This document shows, one piece after another, positions 17,299-25,700 of a DNA stretch of 60,625 nucleotides. The notes below the pieces were generated by a model. It was not told the origin of the DNA, did no database searches, and worked only from the letters and a program-made list of their open reading frames with translations. A program made the position numbers and the translations under genes. This stretch comes from Paenibacillus gyeongsangnamensis (GTDB lineage: Bacteria > Bacillota > Bacilli > Paenibacillales > NBRC-103111), in the NCBI RefSeq assembly GCF_027533625.1, contig NZ_JAQAGZ010000034.1, positions 1 through 60,625 of the forward strand. Direction: 5' to 3'. Position 1 is the first letter of the stretch; each line of letters starts with the position of its first letter.

Positions 17299-17943
17299 GT
17301 GAGTGTCGACCTCAAAGAGCTGAGAATGTACGAGTACGATCTCAAGGCAGACGAAGATCTTGTCGAATCGGTCCGCGAAGGCGACAGCGATGCGCTGGAG
17401 TACCTAATCAACAAATATAAGAATTTTGTCCGCGCGAAGGCGCGCTCTTATTTTTTGATCGGGGCTGATCGGGAGGATATCGTTCAAGAAGGCATGATCG
17501 GTCTGTATAAATCGATTCGCGATTTCCGCGGCGACAAATTATCCTCTTTCAAAGCATTCGCCGAGCTGTGCATCACCCGCCAAATCATCACGGCTATCAA
17601 GACAGCCACACGCCAGAAGCACATTCCCTTGAATTCCTATGTTTCGCTGGACAAGCCTATCTATGATGAAGATTCCGACCGGACGCTGCTGGACGTCATT
17701 TGCGGCTCGCGGGTATCCGATCCGGAGGAGTTGATCATTAATCAAGAGGAGTTCAGCGGACTCGAGGACAAGATGGGTGAAATTCTGAGCGATCTTGAGC
17801 GCAGAGTGCTGATGCTGTATTTGGACGGACGATCGTACCAGGAAATCGCTGTGGATTTGGATCGTCATGTGAAGTCGATTGACAATGCGCTCCAGCGGGT
17901 AAAGCGCAAGCTGGAGAAATATTTGGAAGTTCGGGACGCATAA
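17299..17943 (+). CDS. sigH: RNA polymerase sigma-H factor (Spo0H)
   Basis: Alternative sigma factor for the switch from growth to sporulation and competence. The ~214-residue protein has sigma-70 region 2 (KARSYFLIGADREDIVQEG, MIGLYKSIRDF) and region 4 helix-turn-helix (YLDGRSYQEIAVDLDRHVK). Two adjacent GTG codons are possible starts (17296, 17299); 17299 gives a 7-nt spacing from GGAGG. It lies between rae1 and rpmG-secE-nusG as in Bacillus, with its own promoter and terminator. Confidence 0.97.
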   Translation: MSVDLKELRMYEYDLKADEDLVESVREGDSDALEYLINKYKNFVRAKARSYFLIGADREDIVQEGMIGLYKSIRDFRGDKLSSFKAFAELCITRQIITAIKTATRQKHIPLNSYVSLDKPIYDEDSDRTLLDVICGSRVSDPEELIINQEEFSGLEDKMGEILSDLERRVLMLYLDGRSYQEIAVDLDRHVKSIDNALQRVKRKLEKYLEVRDA

Positions 17944-17949
17944 GTAGTG

Positions 17950-17983
17950 AGCACCTTCCTTACAACGGCAGGGTGCTTTTTTT
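17950..17983 (+). terminator. Terminator after sigH
   Basis: AGCACC (17950-17955) pairs with GGTGCT (17972-17977), followed by seven T residues. The stem is short with a 16-nt loop, so strength is uncertain. Confidence 0.75.
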
Positions 17984-18163
17984 GTTGCGGATGATCTGCC
18001 GCATCATTTTTGCCAACTTTTGCTTGAAATCATTATAGAACAAACGTTCCCTTTTTGCAAGCGTCTATTCTATGGAATTTGCGCCGCGGGAATGGTTTAA
18101 TCTTCGGGAGGCTGGTCGATACTGGAAGGGAAGCGGACAGGCAGTCTTGTTAATCCTTTTTCC

Positions 18164-18225
18164 TTGACAGAGGAAAGGCCGTATGCTAAAGTATTCAGGT
18201 AGCCTTAAGCTGTGAGGCTTTTTTT
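18164..18225 (+). promoter_or_regulatory. Promoter of rpmG-secE-nusG with small leader hairpin
   Basis: TTGACA (18164-18169) and TAAAGT (18187-18192) with 17-bp spacing. Shortly after the predicted start is AGCCT (18201-18205) / AGGCT (18215-18219) followed by seven T residues, a minimal terminator-like hairpin. The rest of 17984-18278 shows no gene. Confidence 0.7.
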
Positions 18226-18278
18226 GCTTATGGGTTAAGGTATTAAATCATGGGGCTAGTCCGTAGGAGGTGTACATC

Positions 18279-18428
18279 ATGCGGGTAATCATCACGTTAG
18301 CGTGCACGAACTGCAAGCAAAGAAACTATACGTCCAGCAAAAACAAGCGTAATCATCCAGACCGCATGGAGTTGAAGAAATATTGCAAATTTTGCAATGA
18401 ACAAACGGCTCATCGCGAAACGCGCTAG
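18279..18428 (+). CDS. rpmG: 50S ribosomal protein L33
   Basis: A 49-residue basic protein starting MRVIITLACTNCKQRNYT and ending TAHRETR. It keeps two CxxC pairs (CTNC and CKFC), so it is the zinc-binding form of L33. AGGAGG is 6 nt before the ATG. The gene is at the conserved rpmG-secE-nusG position. Confidence 0.95.
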   Translation: MRVIITLACTNCKQRNYTSSKNKRNHPDRMELKKYCKFCNEQTAHRETR

Positions 18429-18446
18429 TTTTATGGAGGTGTAGTT

Positions 18447-18659
18447 GTGTCCATTTTGGCTAGAATGAGGCAGGGATTCGGCAACACATTTTCTTTTTTT
18501 TCGGACTGCTGGTCCGAGCTGAAAAAAGTAAAATGGCCTAGCCGTAAAGAAATGATCAGTTACACGCTGGTCGTGCTGTTTACGGTTGCCTTCGTGACGG
18601 TGTACTTCTACGTTCTGGACTTGGGAATTTCTGAGCTGCTTCGCCTCGTGTTTCAATAA
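18447..18659 (+). CDS. secE: Preprotein translocase subunit SecE
   Basis: Small membrane subunit clamping SecY in the Sec channel. The 70-residue product has an amphipathic cytoplasmic helix with ELKKVKWPSRKEM, the conserved SecE motif, then one transmembrane helix (about residues 38-60). This single-span form is normal for Gram-positive bacteria. Start is GTG with TGGAGGTG upstream. It is followed 26 nt later by nusG. Confidence 0.95.
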   Translation: MSILARMRQGFGNTFSFFSDCWSELKKVKWPSRKEMISYTLVVLFTVAFVTVYFYVLDLGISELLRLVFQ

Positions 18660-18685
18660 TCTAGGCTGACGGGTGGCATAGGGAA

Positions 18686-19219
18686 ATGGAAAAAAGATGG
18701 TACGTCGTACATACCTATTCCGGGTATGAGAACAAGGTTAAGGCGAATTTGGAAAAGCGCGTCGAATCCATGGATATGAAGGACAAGATATTCCGCGTCC
18801 TCGTACCTATGGAAGAGGAGCTTGTGAATAAAGACGGCAAGAAGAAGACGGTCATGCGCAAAGTGTATCCGGGATATGTTCTGGTGGAGATGATCCAGAC
18901 GGACGATTCCTGGTATGTCGTGCGCAACACGCCTGGGGTCACCGGGTTCGTGGGATCGACCGGATCGGGTTCGAAGCCGACGGCGCTGCTTCCTGAAGAA
19001 GTGGATGCCATTCTCAAGCACATGGGCATGGAAGAACCGAAACCCAAGATCGACTTCGAGCTCAAGGAAACGGTGCGCGTAAAGGTTGGACCTTTCGCCA
19101 ATTTTGTCGGGTCGGTTGAAGAAATTCTCATCGACAAGAGCAAGCTGAAGGTGCATGTGAACATGTTCGGCAGGGAAACTCCGCTGGAGCTGGATTACCA
19201 TCAGGTAGAGAAGCTCTAA
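18686..19219 (+). CDS. nusG: Transcription termination/antitermination factor NusG
   Basis: Binds RNA polymerase and modulates pausing and termination. The 177-residue protein has the NGN domain (KRWYVVHTYSGYENKVKANL at the N-terminus, VYPGYVLVEM) and a C-terminal KOW domain (VRVKVGPFANFVGSVEEI). It precedes the L11 operon, as is usual. Confidence 0.97.
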   Translation: MEKRWYVVHTYSGYENKVKANLEKRVESMDMKDKIFRVLVPMEEELVNKDGKKKTVMRKVYPGYVLVEMIQTDDSWYVVRNTPGVTGFVGSTGSGSKPTALLPEEVDAILKHMGMEEPKPKIDFELKETVRVKVGPFANFVGSVEEILIDKSKLKVHVNMFGRETPLELDYHQVEKL

Positions 19220-19264
19220 TGGCCTTAAGATCTGCCATACTACAGCAAGGAGGTGTCATTAGAC

Positions 19265-19690
19265 ATGGCTAAAAAGGTTATCAAAATGGTAAAACTGCAA
19301 GTTCCTGCAGGTAAAGCGAATCCGGCGCCGCCGATCGGTCCTGCACTCGGTCAAGCTGGGGTTAACATCATGGCGTTCTGTAAAGAGTTCAACGCTCGTA
19401 CTGCAGACCAAGCCGGTTTGATTATCCCGGTTGAAATTACGGTATTCGAAGACCGTTCCTTCACGTTCATCACCAAAACGCCTCCGGCTGCCGTATTGCT
19501 GCGCGTAGCTGCAGGGATCGAAAAAGGATCCGGCGAACCGAACAAGAAGAAGGTTGCAACCGTTAAACGTGCGAAAGTGCGTGAAATCGCCGAGCAAAAA
19601 ATGCCTGACCTGAACGCTGCATCCGTTGAGGCTGCAATGCGCATGGTGGAAGGTACAGCTCGCAGCATGGGCGTAGTGATCGAAGACTAA
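19265..19690 (+). CDS. rplK: 50S ribosomal protein L11
   Basis: Part of the GTPase-associated centre that contacts elongation factors and binds 23S helices 43/44. The 141-residue product has KLQVPAGKANPAPPIGPALG and the C-terminal RNA-binding domain ending RSMGVVIED. ATG 19265 follows AAGGAGGTG; the in-frame codon at 19253 lies inside that ribosome site. Only 45 nt separate it from nusG, so read-through transcription is likely. Confidence 0.97.
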   Translation: MAKKVIKMVKLQVPAGKANPAPPIGPALGQAGVNIMAFCKEFNARTADQAGLIIPVEITVFEDRSFTFITKTPPAAVLLRVAAGIEKGSGEPNKKKVATVKRAKVREIAEQKMPDLNAASVEAAMRMVEGTARSMGVVIED

Positions 19691-19749
19691 TTCCCTTGCA
19701 AACCAGTGGGAGGATATTCCGCTAATACCACTTAGGAGGAAAACTTACA

Positions 19750-20442
19750 ATGGCTAAACACGGCAAAAAGTACTTGGAAGCCGCTAAGCTGATCAACTCC
19801 GAGACGTTCTACGAAACGCTCGAAGCGATCCAGCTCGTGAAACAATCGGCTCGCGCCAAGTTCGACGAATCCGTTGAAGTAGCGGTCCGTCTGGGCGTTG
19901 ACCCTCGTAAACAAGACCAAGCCGTTCGCGGCGTGGTAGTACTGCCTCACGGCACTGGTAAGACCAAGCGTGTTCTTGTATTCGCCAAAGGCGAAAAAGC
20001 TAAAGAAGCGGAAGCGGCTGGCGCTGATTTCGTAGGCGATCAAGACATGATCAACAAAATCCAGCAAGGCTGGTTCGACTTCGATGTCTGCGTAGCTACG
20101 CCGGACATGATGAGCGAAGTTGGTAAACTCGGCCGTATTCTGGGTGGTAAAGGTTTGATGCCGAACCCGAAAGCCGGTACGGTTACATTCGACGTAACGA
20201 AAGCCGTGCAAGAGATTAAGGCAGGTAAAATCGAATATCGTCTGGACAAAGCAGGCCAAATCCACGCTCCGATTGGTAAAGTGTCTTTCGACGCAGAGAA
20301 GCTCGCTGAGAACTTCAAAGCGCTGATCGACGCCCTGAACAGAGCGAAGCCGGCTGCAGCCAAAGGGATATACTTGAAGAACGTTGCGGTATCCTCCACG
20401 ATGGGCCCTAGCGCACGCGTGAATGCAGCCAACCTCAGATAA
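19750..20442 (+). CDS. rplA: 50S ribosomal protein L1
   Basis: L1-stalk protein and, in many bacteria, the autoregulator of the rplK-rplA mRNA. The 230 residues include the two-domain L1 fold with VVLPHGTGKTKRVLVFAKG and the signature GRILGGKGLMPNPKAGTVT. Good GGAGG ribosome site. The gene is followed by the long rplJ leader. Confidence 0.97.
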   Translation: MAKHGKKYLEAAKLINSETFYETLEAIQLVKQSARAKFDESVEVAVRLGVDPRKQDQAVRGVVVLPHGTGKTKRVLVFAKGEKAKEAEAAGADFVGDQDMINKIQQGWFDFDVCVATPDMMSEVGKLGRILGGKGLMPNPKAGTVTFDVTKAVQEIKAGKIEYRLDKAGQIHAPIGKVSFDAEKLAENFKALIDALNRAKPAAAKGIYLKNVAVSSTMGPSARVNAANLR

Positions 20443-20449
20443 GGTAAAT

Positions 20450-20645
20450 CTCGGCAGTTGACTTTTATGTCGAACCGTGCTAACCTAATCTAGGTTCTGA
20501 CAAACGAATATGTTTACCGTAGACCGCAGGTGCTCTCATGAGCTTAATTTCCTGCCGAGGTATTATGATTATAGATCGGTTTTCTTTGCAAGTTCAAAGA
20601 TGCTGTGGAATCATCATGCCTTCGCGCTTCTGCGGAGGCATTTTC
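20450..20645 (+). promoter_or_regulatory. L10-type ribosomal protein leader before rplJ
   Basis: The closing helix CTCGGCAG (20450-20457) / CTGCCGAG (20552-20559) encloses a hairpin region and the conserved-looking CCGTAGACCGCAGGTGCTC, the typical layout of the Firmicutes L10 leader bound by the L10(L12) complex. A terminator-like hairpin follows (20616-20645), so binding probably controls premature termination. No gene lies in 20443-20810. Confidence 0.85.
20616..20645 (+). terminator. Attenuator hairpin of the L10 leader
   Basis: ATGCCTTCGC (20616-20625) pairs with GCGGAGGCAT (20632-20641) with one G-T wobble and a 6-nt loop, followed by TTT. It is positioned to attenuate rplJ-rplL in response to L10. 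Confidence 0.75.
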
Positions 20646-20736
20646 GCATTTATGGCGAAGATGCCCTGCCGGCAGATGAGTGCTTGTTCCTGGATTGTTC
20701 GGGAGTTTACGGATAATGGTTAGTGGTAGCTTGCAA

Positions 20737-20794
20737 AGTAGTTTTCTAACGAAACTTAAGTTATTGCTTACGAAGTAGTTTTCTAACGAAAACT
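20737..20794 (+). repeat. Direct repeat with hairpins before the rplJ ribosome site
   Basis: AGTAGTTTTCTAACGAAA occurs at 20737-20754 and again at 20774-20791. Each copy can fold AGTTTTC-TAAC-GAAA(A)CT; the second, perfect hairpin (20777-20794) ends 2 nt before the TAGGAGGTG ribosome site of rplJ. Confidence 0.8.
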
Positions 20795-20810
20795 TGTAGG
20801 AGGTGCAAAA

Positions 20811-21323
20811 ATGGCAAACGCAAAAATCATCGAACAAAAAGCTCAACAGGTTACTGCTGTAGCGGATAAGCTGAAAGAAAGCTCCTGCGCAATCGTAGCT
20901 GACTATCGCGGCTTGAACGTGAAGCAAGTAACCGAGCTCCGTTCCCAGCTTCGCGAAGCGGGTGTTGAATTCCAAGTGCTGAAGAACACGTTGGTTCGCC
21001 GCGCTACGGCAACGGCTGAACTGTCCGACCTGGATGCATACCTGACGGGTCCTACCGCCATTGCATTCAGCAAAGGCGACATCATCGCTCCGGCTAAGAT
21101 CCTTACCGAATTTGCTAAGAAGAACGACGCTTTGGAAGTAAAAGCGGGCGTTGTCGAAGGCAAAGTCGTTGATTTCAGCCAAATCAAAGCACTGGCGGAT
21201 CTGCCTTCCAGAGAAGGTCTTCTGTCCATGTTGCTCAGCGTGCTTCAAGCTCCTGTTCGCAACTTCGCCCTTGCGGTTAAAGCTGTGGCTGAGAAGCAAG
21301 AAGGCGGCGCGCAAGAAGCTTAA
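20811..21323 (+). CDS. rplJ: 50S ribosomal protein L10
   Basis: Base of the ribosomal stalk, binding L7/L12 dimers and L11. The 170-residue protein has the L10 domain (SSCAIVADYRGLNVKQVTEL, RRATATAELSD) and a C-terminal helix that carries the L12 dimers. The L10-L12 complex is the likely ligand of the leader upstream. TAGGAGGTG precedes the ATG. Confidence 0.97.
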   Translation: MANAKIIEQKAQQVTAVADKLKESSCAIVADYRGLNVKQVTELRSQLREAGVEFQVLKNTLVRRATATAELSDLDAYLTGPTAIAFSKGDIIAPAKILTEFAKKNDALEVKAGVVEGKVVDFSQIKALADLPSREGLLSMLLSVLQAPVRNFALAVKAVAEKQEGGAQEA

Positions 21324-21375
21324 TCTTTACCCGATCACACCCAAAATAATTTATTAAGATAACGGAGGTTTAACC

Positions 21376-21738
21376 ATGAGCAAAGAGCAAATCTTGGAAG
21401 CCATTAAAGGCATGACGGTACTGGAACTGAACGACCTGGTTAAAGCAATTGAAGAGGAGTTCGGCGTAACTGCAGCAGCTCCTGTAGCAGTAGTAGCAGG
21501 TGGCGGCGCAGCAGAAGTTGCTGAGCAAACTGAATTCGACGTGATCTTGACAAGCGCTGGCGCTTCCAAAATCAACGTAATCAAAGTTGTTCGCGAAATC
21601 ACGGGCCTCGGCTTGAAAGAAGCAAAAGACCTGGTTGACAACGCACCAAAAGCATTGAAAGAAAAAGTAGGTAAAGAAGAAGCGGAATCCGTAAAAGCGA
21701 AACTCGAAGGAGCAGGCGCTTCTGTAGAAGTGAAGTAA
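21376..21738 (+). CDS. rplL: 50S ribosomal protein L7/L12
   Basis: Multicopy stalk protein that recruits translational GTPases. The 120-residue, acidic, alanine-rich product has an N-terminal dimer domain, an Ala/Gly/Val hinge (around residues 35-48) and the C-terminal domain with KINVIKVVREITGLGLKEAK. It is followed by a strong terminator, so extra L12 mRNA can be set apart from rpoBC. Confidence 0.98.
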   Translation: MSKEQILEAIKGMTVLELNDLVKAIEEEFGVTAAAPVAVVAGGGAAEVAEQTEFDVILTSAGASKINVIKVVREITGLGLKEAKDLVDNAPKALKEKVGKEEAESVKAKLEGAGASVEVK

Positions 21739-21757
21739 TTCCGCTCAAGGCTTGCCA

Positions 21758-21790
21758 CCCCTTGCAGAGACTTGTCTCTCAAGGGGTTTT
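21758..21790 (+). terminator. Terminator after rplL
   Basis: CCCCTTG / CAAGGGG plus inner AGAGA / TCTCT with a bulged C, followed by TTTT. It separates rplJL from the downstream methyltransferase gene and rpoBC. Confidence 0.92.
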
Positions 21791-21826
21791 CCTTTTCATC
21801 CTTCGCAGGAAAGGTGTGTTGTCGAG

Positions 21827-22423
21827 TTGTCCGAGCATTACTACTCCAAGAAACCCAGTATGGCCCATGACTTGCAGACGATTGAAGAACCGCTTCGCGG
21901 CCGGAAATTTACGTTTGTTACGGATGCCGGGGTCTTCTCCAAAAAGGGGGTGGATTACGGATCCGCACTTCTGATTGAAACGATGGAGCTGGCCGGTAAC
22001 GCTAAGGTGCTCGATGTCGGCTGCGGCTACGGACCGATCGGTCTGGCGGCGGCAGCGCTGGCTTCGGAAGGCGAAGTGACGATGGTGGACATCAACGAGC
22101 GGGCTTTGAATCTGGCCAAGCAGAATGCGGAGCGCAACGGCATCCGGAACGTGCGCATCTTGCAGAGCGATAAGCTGGAAGCGGTGATGGATCAGAGCTT
22201 CGATGCGGTGCTGACCAATCCTCCGATCCGGGCGGGGAAGGACACGGTGCATGCGATCTTTGAGCAAGCTCACCAGGTACTGGTGCAAGGAGGCTCGCTC
22301 TGGGTCGTGATTCAGAAGAAGCAGGGAGCGCCGTCCGCTTGGTCGAAGCTAGAATCGCTCTATGAGCAGGTAGAAGAAGTTGAACGGGATAAAGGTTATT
22401 GGATTATCAAAGCGACAAAATAA
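21827..22423 (+). CDS. Class I SAM-dependent methyltransferase, RsmC-like (YbxB family)
   Basis: A 198-residue protein with the SAM-binding motif VLDVGCGYGPIGLAAAAL and the N6/N2-type catalytic motif NPPIRAG, as in RsmC/RsmD rRNA guanine methyltransferases; homologous to Bacillus YbxB between rplL and rpoB. Start TTG 21827 gives MSEHYYSKKPS, matching the family; the longer in-frame reading from 21752 would be translated through the terminator and is rejected. The ribosome site GGAAAGGTG is 10 nt away. Substrate is probably rRNA, but this is inference. Confidence 0.88.
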   Translation: MSEHYYSKKPSMAHDLQTIEEPLRGRKFTFVTDAGVFSKKGVDYGSALLIETMELAGNAKVLDVGCGYGPIGLAAAALASEGEVTMVDINERALNLAKQNAERNGIRNVRILQSDKLEAVMDQSFDAVLTNPPIRAGKDTVHAIFEQAHQVLVQGGSLWVVIQKKQGAPSAWSKLESLYEQVEEVERDKGYWIIKATK

Positions 22424-22469
22424 GTAACCGGCGGAACAAAAAAATATTCAAATTGCAATGGGAATTTTG

Positions 22470-22503
22470 TTGACTTGACAGCATCGATGTGATATCATAA
22501 TAA
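22470..22503 (+). promoter_or_regulatory. Promoter region of rpoBC
   Basis: Two overlapping -35 boxes, TTGACT (22470-22475) and TTGACA (22475-22480), face TATCAT (22493-22498) and TAATAA (22498-22503), each pair with 17-bp spacing. Transcription would start near 22506, giving a leader of almost 290 nt before rpoB. Confidence 0.75.
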
Positions 22504-22525
22504 AATGTCAGCATTAAGATTGGTC

Positions 22526-22563
22526 GACATGTCTTTAGTTTACTAAAATGTCAAGATTTTTTT
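22526..22563 (+). terminator. Terminator-like hairpin in the rpoB leader
   Basis: GACAT (22526-22530) and TTTAGT (22534-22539) pair with ACTAAA (22542-22547) and ATGTC (22548-22552), leaving a 2-nt TT gap that must open to form a loop; AAGA and seven T residues follow. It lies downstream of the rpoB promoter, so it could attenuate rpoBC. The stem is AT-rich and of modest strength. Confidence 0.5.
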
Positions 22564-22792
22564 CAGAGCCTGATGTATAAAATTTACTCATTCGACGTAT
22601 AATGTTTAAATTTTAGGTGCAACCTACAGGGTATGAAGAAAATTATGGTAAGATGAAGGTTGGTCTCACAATCCCATGCGGTATTCTAGAAGCTTCCTGA
22701 AGAAGTGACACTTCTACGGTAATTACACGTGAAGACTTCCGTAAGAAGCTTTTATTTTGTTCTACTGAGTAGACAAGAGGGGTGAATCTAAG
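22564..22792 (+). other. Structured 5' leader of rpoB
   Basis: No gene is seen here. The notable structure is AGAAGCTTC (from ~22689) facing AAGAAGCTTTT (to ~22752), with GAAGT-GAC-ACTTC inside it, and TTTTATTTTG after the outer arm. This could form a second terminator-like or processing structure before the GGGGTGAA ribosome site. Confidence 0.45.
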
Positions 22793-25700
22793 TTGGCGGG
22801 TCATCTTGTTCAATTAGGTCGACGCAAACGCAGGTCGTACGCTCGGATTCATGAGGTTCTGGAAGTTCCGAACCTGATTGAAATCCAACAAAAGTCATAC
22901 GAATGGTTTTTGGATGAAGGATTGCGTGAAATGTTTCAGGATATTTCCCCGATTCAGGATTTTACGGGGAATTTGGTGTTGGAGTTTATCGACTATAGCT
23001 TGGGAGAACCGAAGTATTCGGTCGATGAGTCCAAGGAACGCGACGTTACCTTCGCTGCACCGCTCCGTGTGAAAGTTCGACTGATCAATAAAGAGACCGG
23101 CGAAGTCAAAGAGCAGGAAGTCTTTATGGGCGATTTCCCTCTGATGACCGAGACAGGTACCTTTATTATTAATGGCGCCGAACGGGTTATCGTCAGTCAG
23201 CTGGTTCGATCTCCTAGCGTCTATTTTAGCACCAAGGTCGATAAAAATGGGAAGAAAACGTACACGGCTACCGTCATTCCGAACCGCGGTGCTTGGCTGG
23301 AGCTCGAGACGGACGCGAAGGACATTATCTATGTCCGGATCGACCGTACGCGCAAAATCCCGGTTACCGTGCTCCTTCGGTCGCTTGGCTTCGGAACGGA
23401 TGCGGAAATCATAGATTTGCTGGGTGATGACGAGTATATCCGCAACACCCTGGATAAGGATAACACCGATTCGACGGATAAGGCGCTGATCGAGATTTAC
23501 GAGCGTCTGCGTCCGGGCGAGCCGCCTACACTGGATAACGCAAGAAGCTTGCTTGTCGCTCGTTTCTTCGATCCGAAGCGGTATGACCTCGCTAATGTCG
23601 GTCGTTACAAAATCAACAAAAAGCTTCATATTAAGAACCGTCTGTTCAACCAGCGTTTAGCTGAAACGCTCGTTGATCCGGATACCGGCGAGATTATCGC
23701 CGAGGCCGGTCAATTGATCGACCGCCGCTTGCTGGATACGATTCTGCCGCATCTGGAGAACAACGTGGCTTACAAGGAATACACGGCTGTTAACGGAGTA
23801 ACGGAAATCGACCATATTCCGCTTCAGTGCATCAATGTGTATTCGCCGATTGAAGACGGCAAGATCGTGAAGATTATCGCGAACGGCAAGATTGATAAAT
23901 CGGTGAAGCACATCACGCCTGCTGATATCTTGTCCTCTATCAATTACTTTATTAATTTGCTGCACGGCATCGGCAGCACGGACGACATTGACCATCTTGG
24001 CAACCGTCGTCTGCGCTCCGTAGGCGAGCTGCTTCAGAATCAATTCCGTATCGGCTTGTCCCGTATGGAGCGCGTCGTTCGGGAACGGATGTCGATTCAG
24101 GATGTGAACACCATTACGCCGCAGCAGCTGATCAACATTCGTCCGGTTATCGCTTCGATCAAGGAGTTCTTCGGAAGCTCCCAGCTGTCGCAGTTTATGG
24201 ACCAGACGAACCCGCTGGCCGAGCTGACGCACAAACGCCGTCTCTCCGCCCTCGGTCCCGGCGGCTTGACCCGGGAACGCGCGGGCTTCGAAGTTCGCGA
24301 CGTGCATCACTCCCATTATGGGCGGATGTGTCCGATCGAGACCCCGGAAGGTCCGAACATCGGTTTGATCAACTCCTTGTCGACGTTCGCCCGCGTAAAC
24401 GAATTCGGCTTCATCGAAGCTCCTTATCGCCGCGTGGATCCGAAGACGGGTATCGTGACCGATGAGATTTCGTACCTCACGGCCGACGAAGAGGATAACT
24501 ACGTCGTTGCCCAGGCGAACGCGGAGCTGACGGAAGAAGGCGCCTTCGCCAACGATGCGGTCATCGTCCGTTATAAAGACGAAATCACCTCGCTGCCGAA
24601 GGACCGCGTCGACTATATGGACGTATCGCCGAAGCAGGTCGTGTCCGTCGCTACGGCATTGATTCCGTTCCTGGAGAACGACGACTCCAACCGTGCCCTC
24701 ATGGGATCGAACATGCAGCGCCAGGCCGTGCCGCTGCTTATTCCGAAGGCGCCGCTCGTCGGTACAGGTATGGAGCATAAGTCGGCCAAAGATTCCGGCG
24801 TATGTATCGTTTCCAAAGTCAACGGTGTGGTTGAGAGAGTCTCGGCGAACGAGATTTGGGTACGTCGTCAGGAAATGGTCGACGGCAAGCGCGTGAACGG
24901 CGATCTTGTGAAGCACAAGCTGCACAAATTCCTTCGTTCCAACCAAGGTACTTGCATCAACCAACGTCCGATCTGCCACAAAGGGGAACAGGTTCGCGTC
25001 GGCGATATTCTCGCAGACGGACCGTCCACGGAGATGGGAGAGCTGGCGCTGGGCCGCAATGTGGTCGTTGCCTTCATGACATGGGAGGGCTACAACTACG
25101 AGGATGCGATCCTGCTGAGCCAAAAGCTTGTGAAGGAAGACGTCTATACTTCCATTCACATTGAAGAATATGAGTCCGAAGCGCGGGATACGAAGCTCGG
25201 ACCGGAAGAAATCACGCGCGACATTCCGAACGTCGGGGAAGATGCGCTGAAGAACCTCGACGAACGCGGCATCATCCGTGTCGGCGCCGAAATCGCCGCA
25301 GGCGATATTCTTGTCGGTAAGGTAACGCCGAAAGGGGTAACCGAGCTGACGGCGGAGGAACGCCTCCTGCACGCCATCTTCGGCGAGAAGGCGCGCGAAG
25401 TGCGGGATACATCCTTGCGCGTGCCTCACGGTACGGACGGCATCGTCGTTGACGTGAAAGTATTTACCCGCGAGAACGGCGACGAGCTGCCTCCGGGCGT
25501 GAACCAGCTGGTACGCGTCTACATCGCACAGAAGCGGAAAATTTCCGAGGGCGATAAAATGGCCGGCCGTCACGGGAACAAAGGGGTTATCGCCCGCATT
25601 CTGCCGGAAGAGGACATGCCGTTCATGCCGGACGGTACTCCGGTCGAGGTTGTCCTGAACCCGCTGGGCGTTCCGTCGCGGATGAACATCGGACAGGTGC

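Noticed and set aside
21752..21826. N-terminal extension of the RsmC-like protein
   Set aside because: The extension would be translated through the rplL terminator stem and is not like the family's N-terminus.
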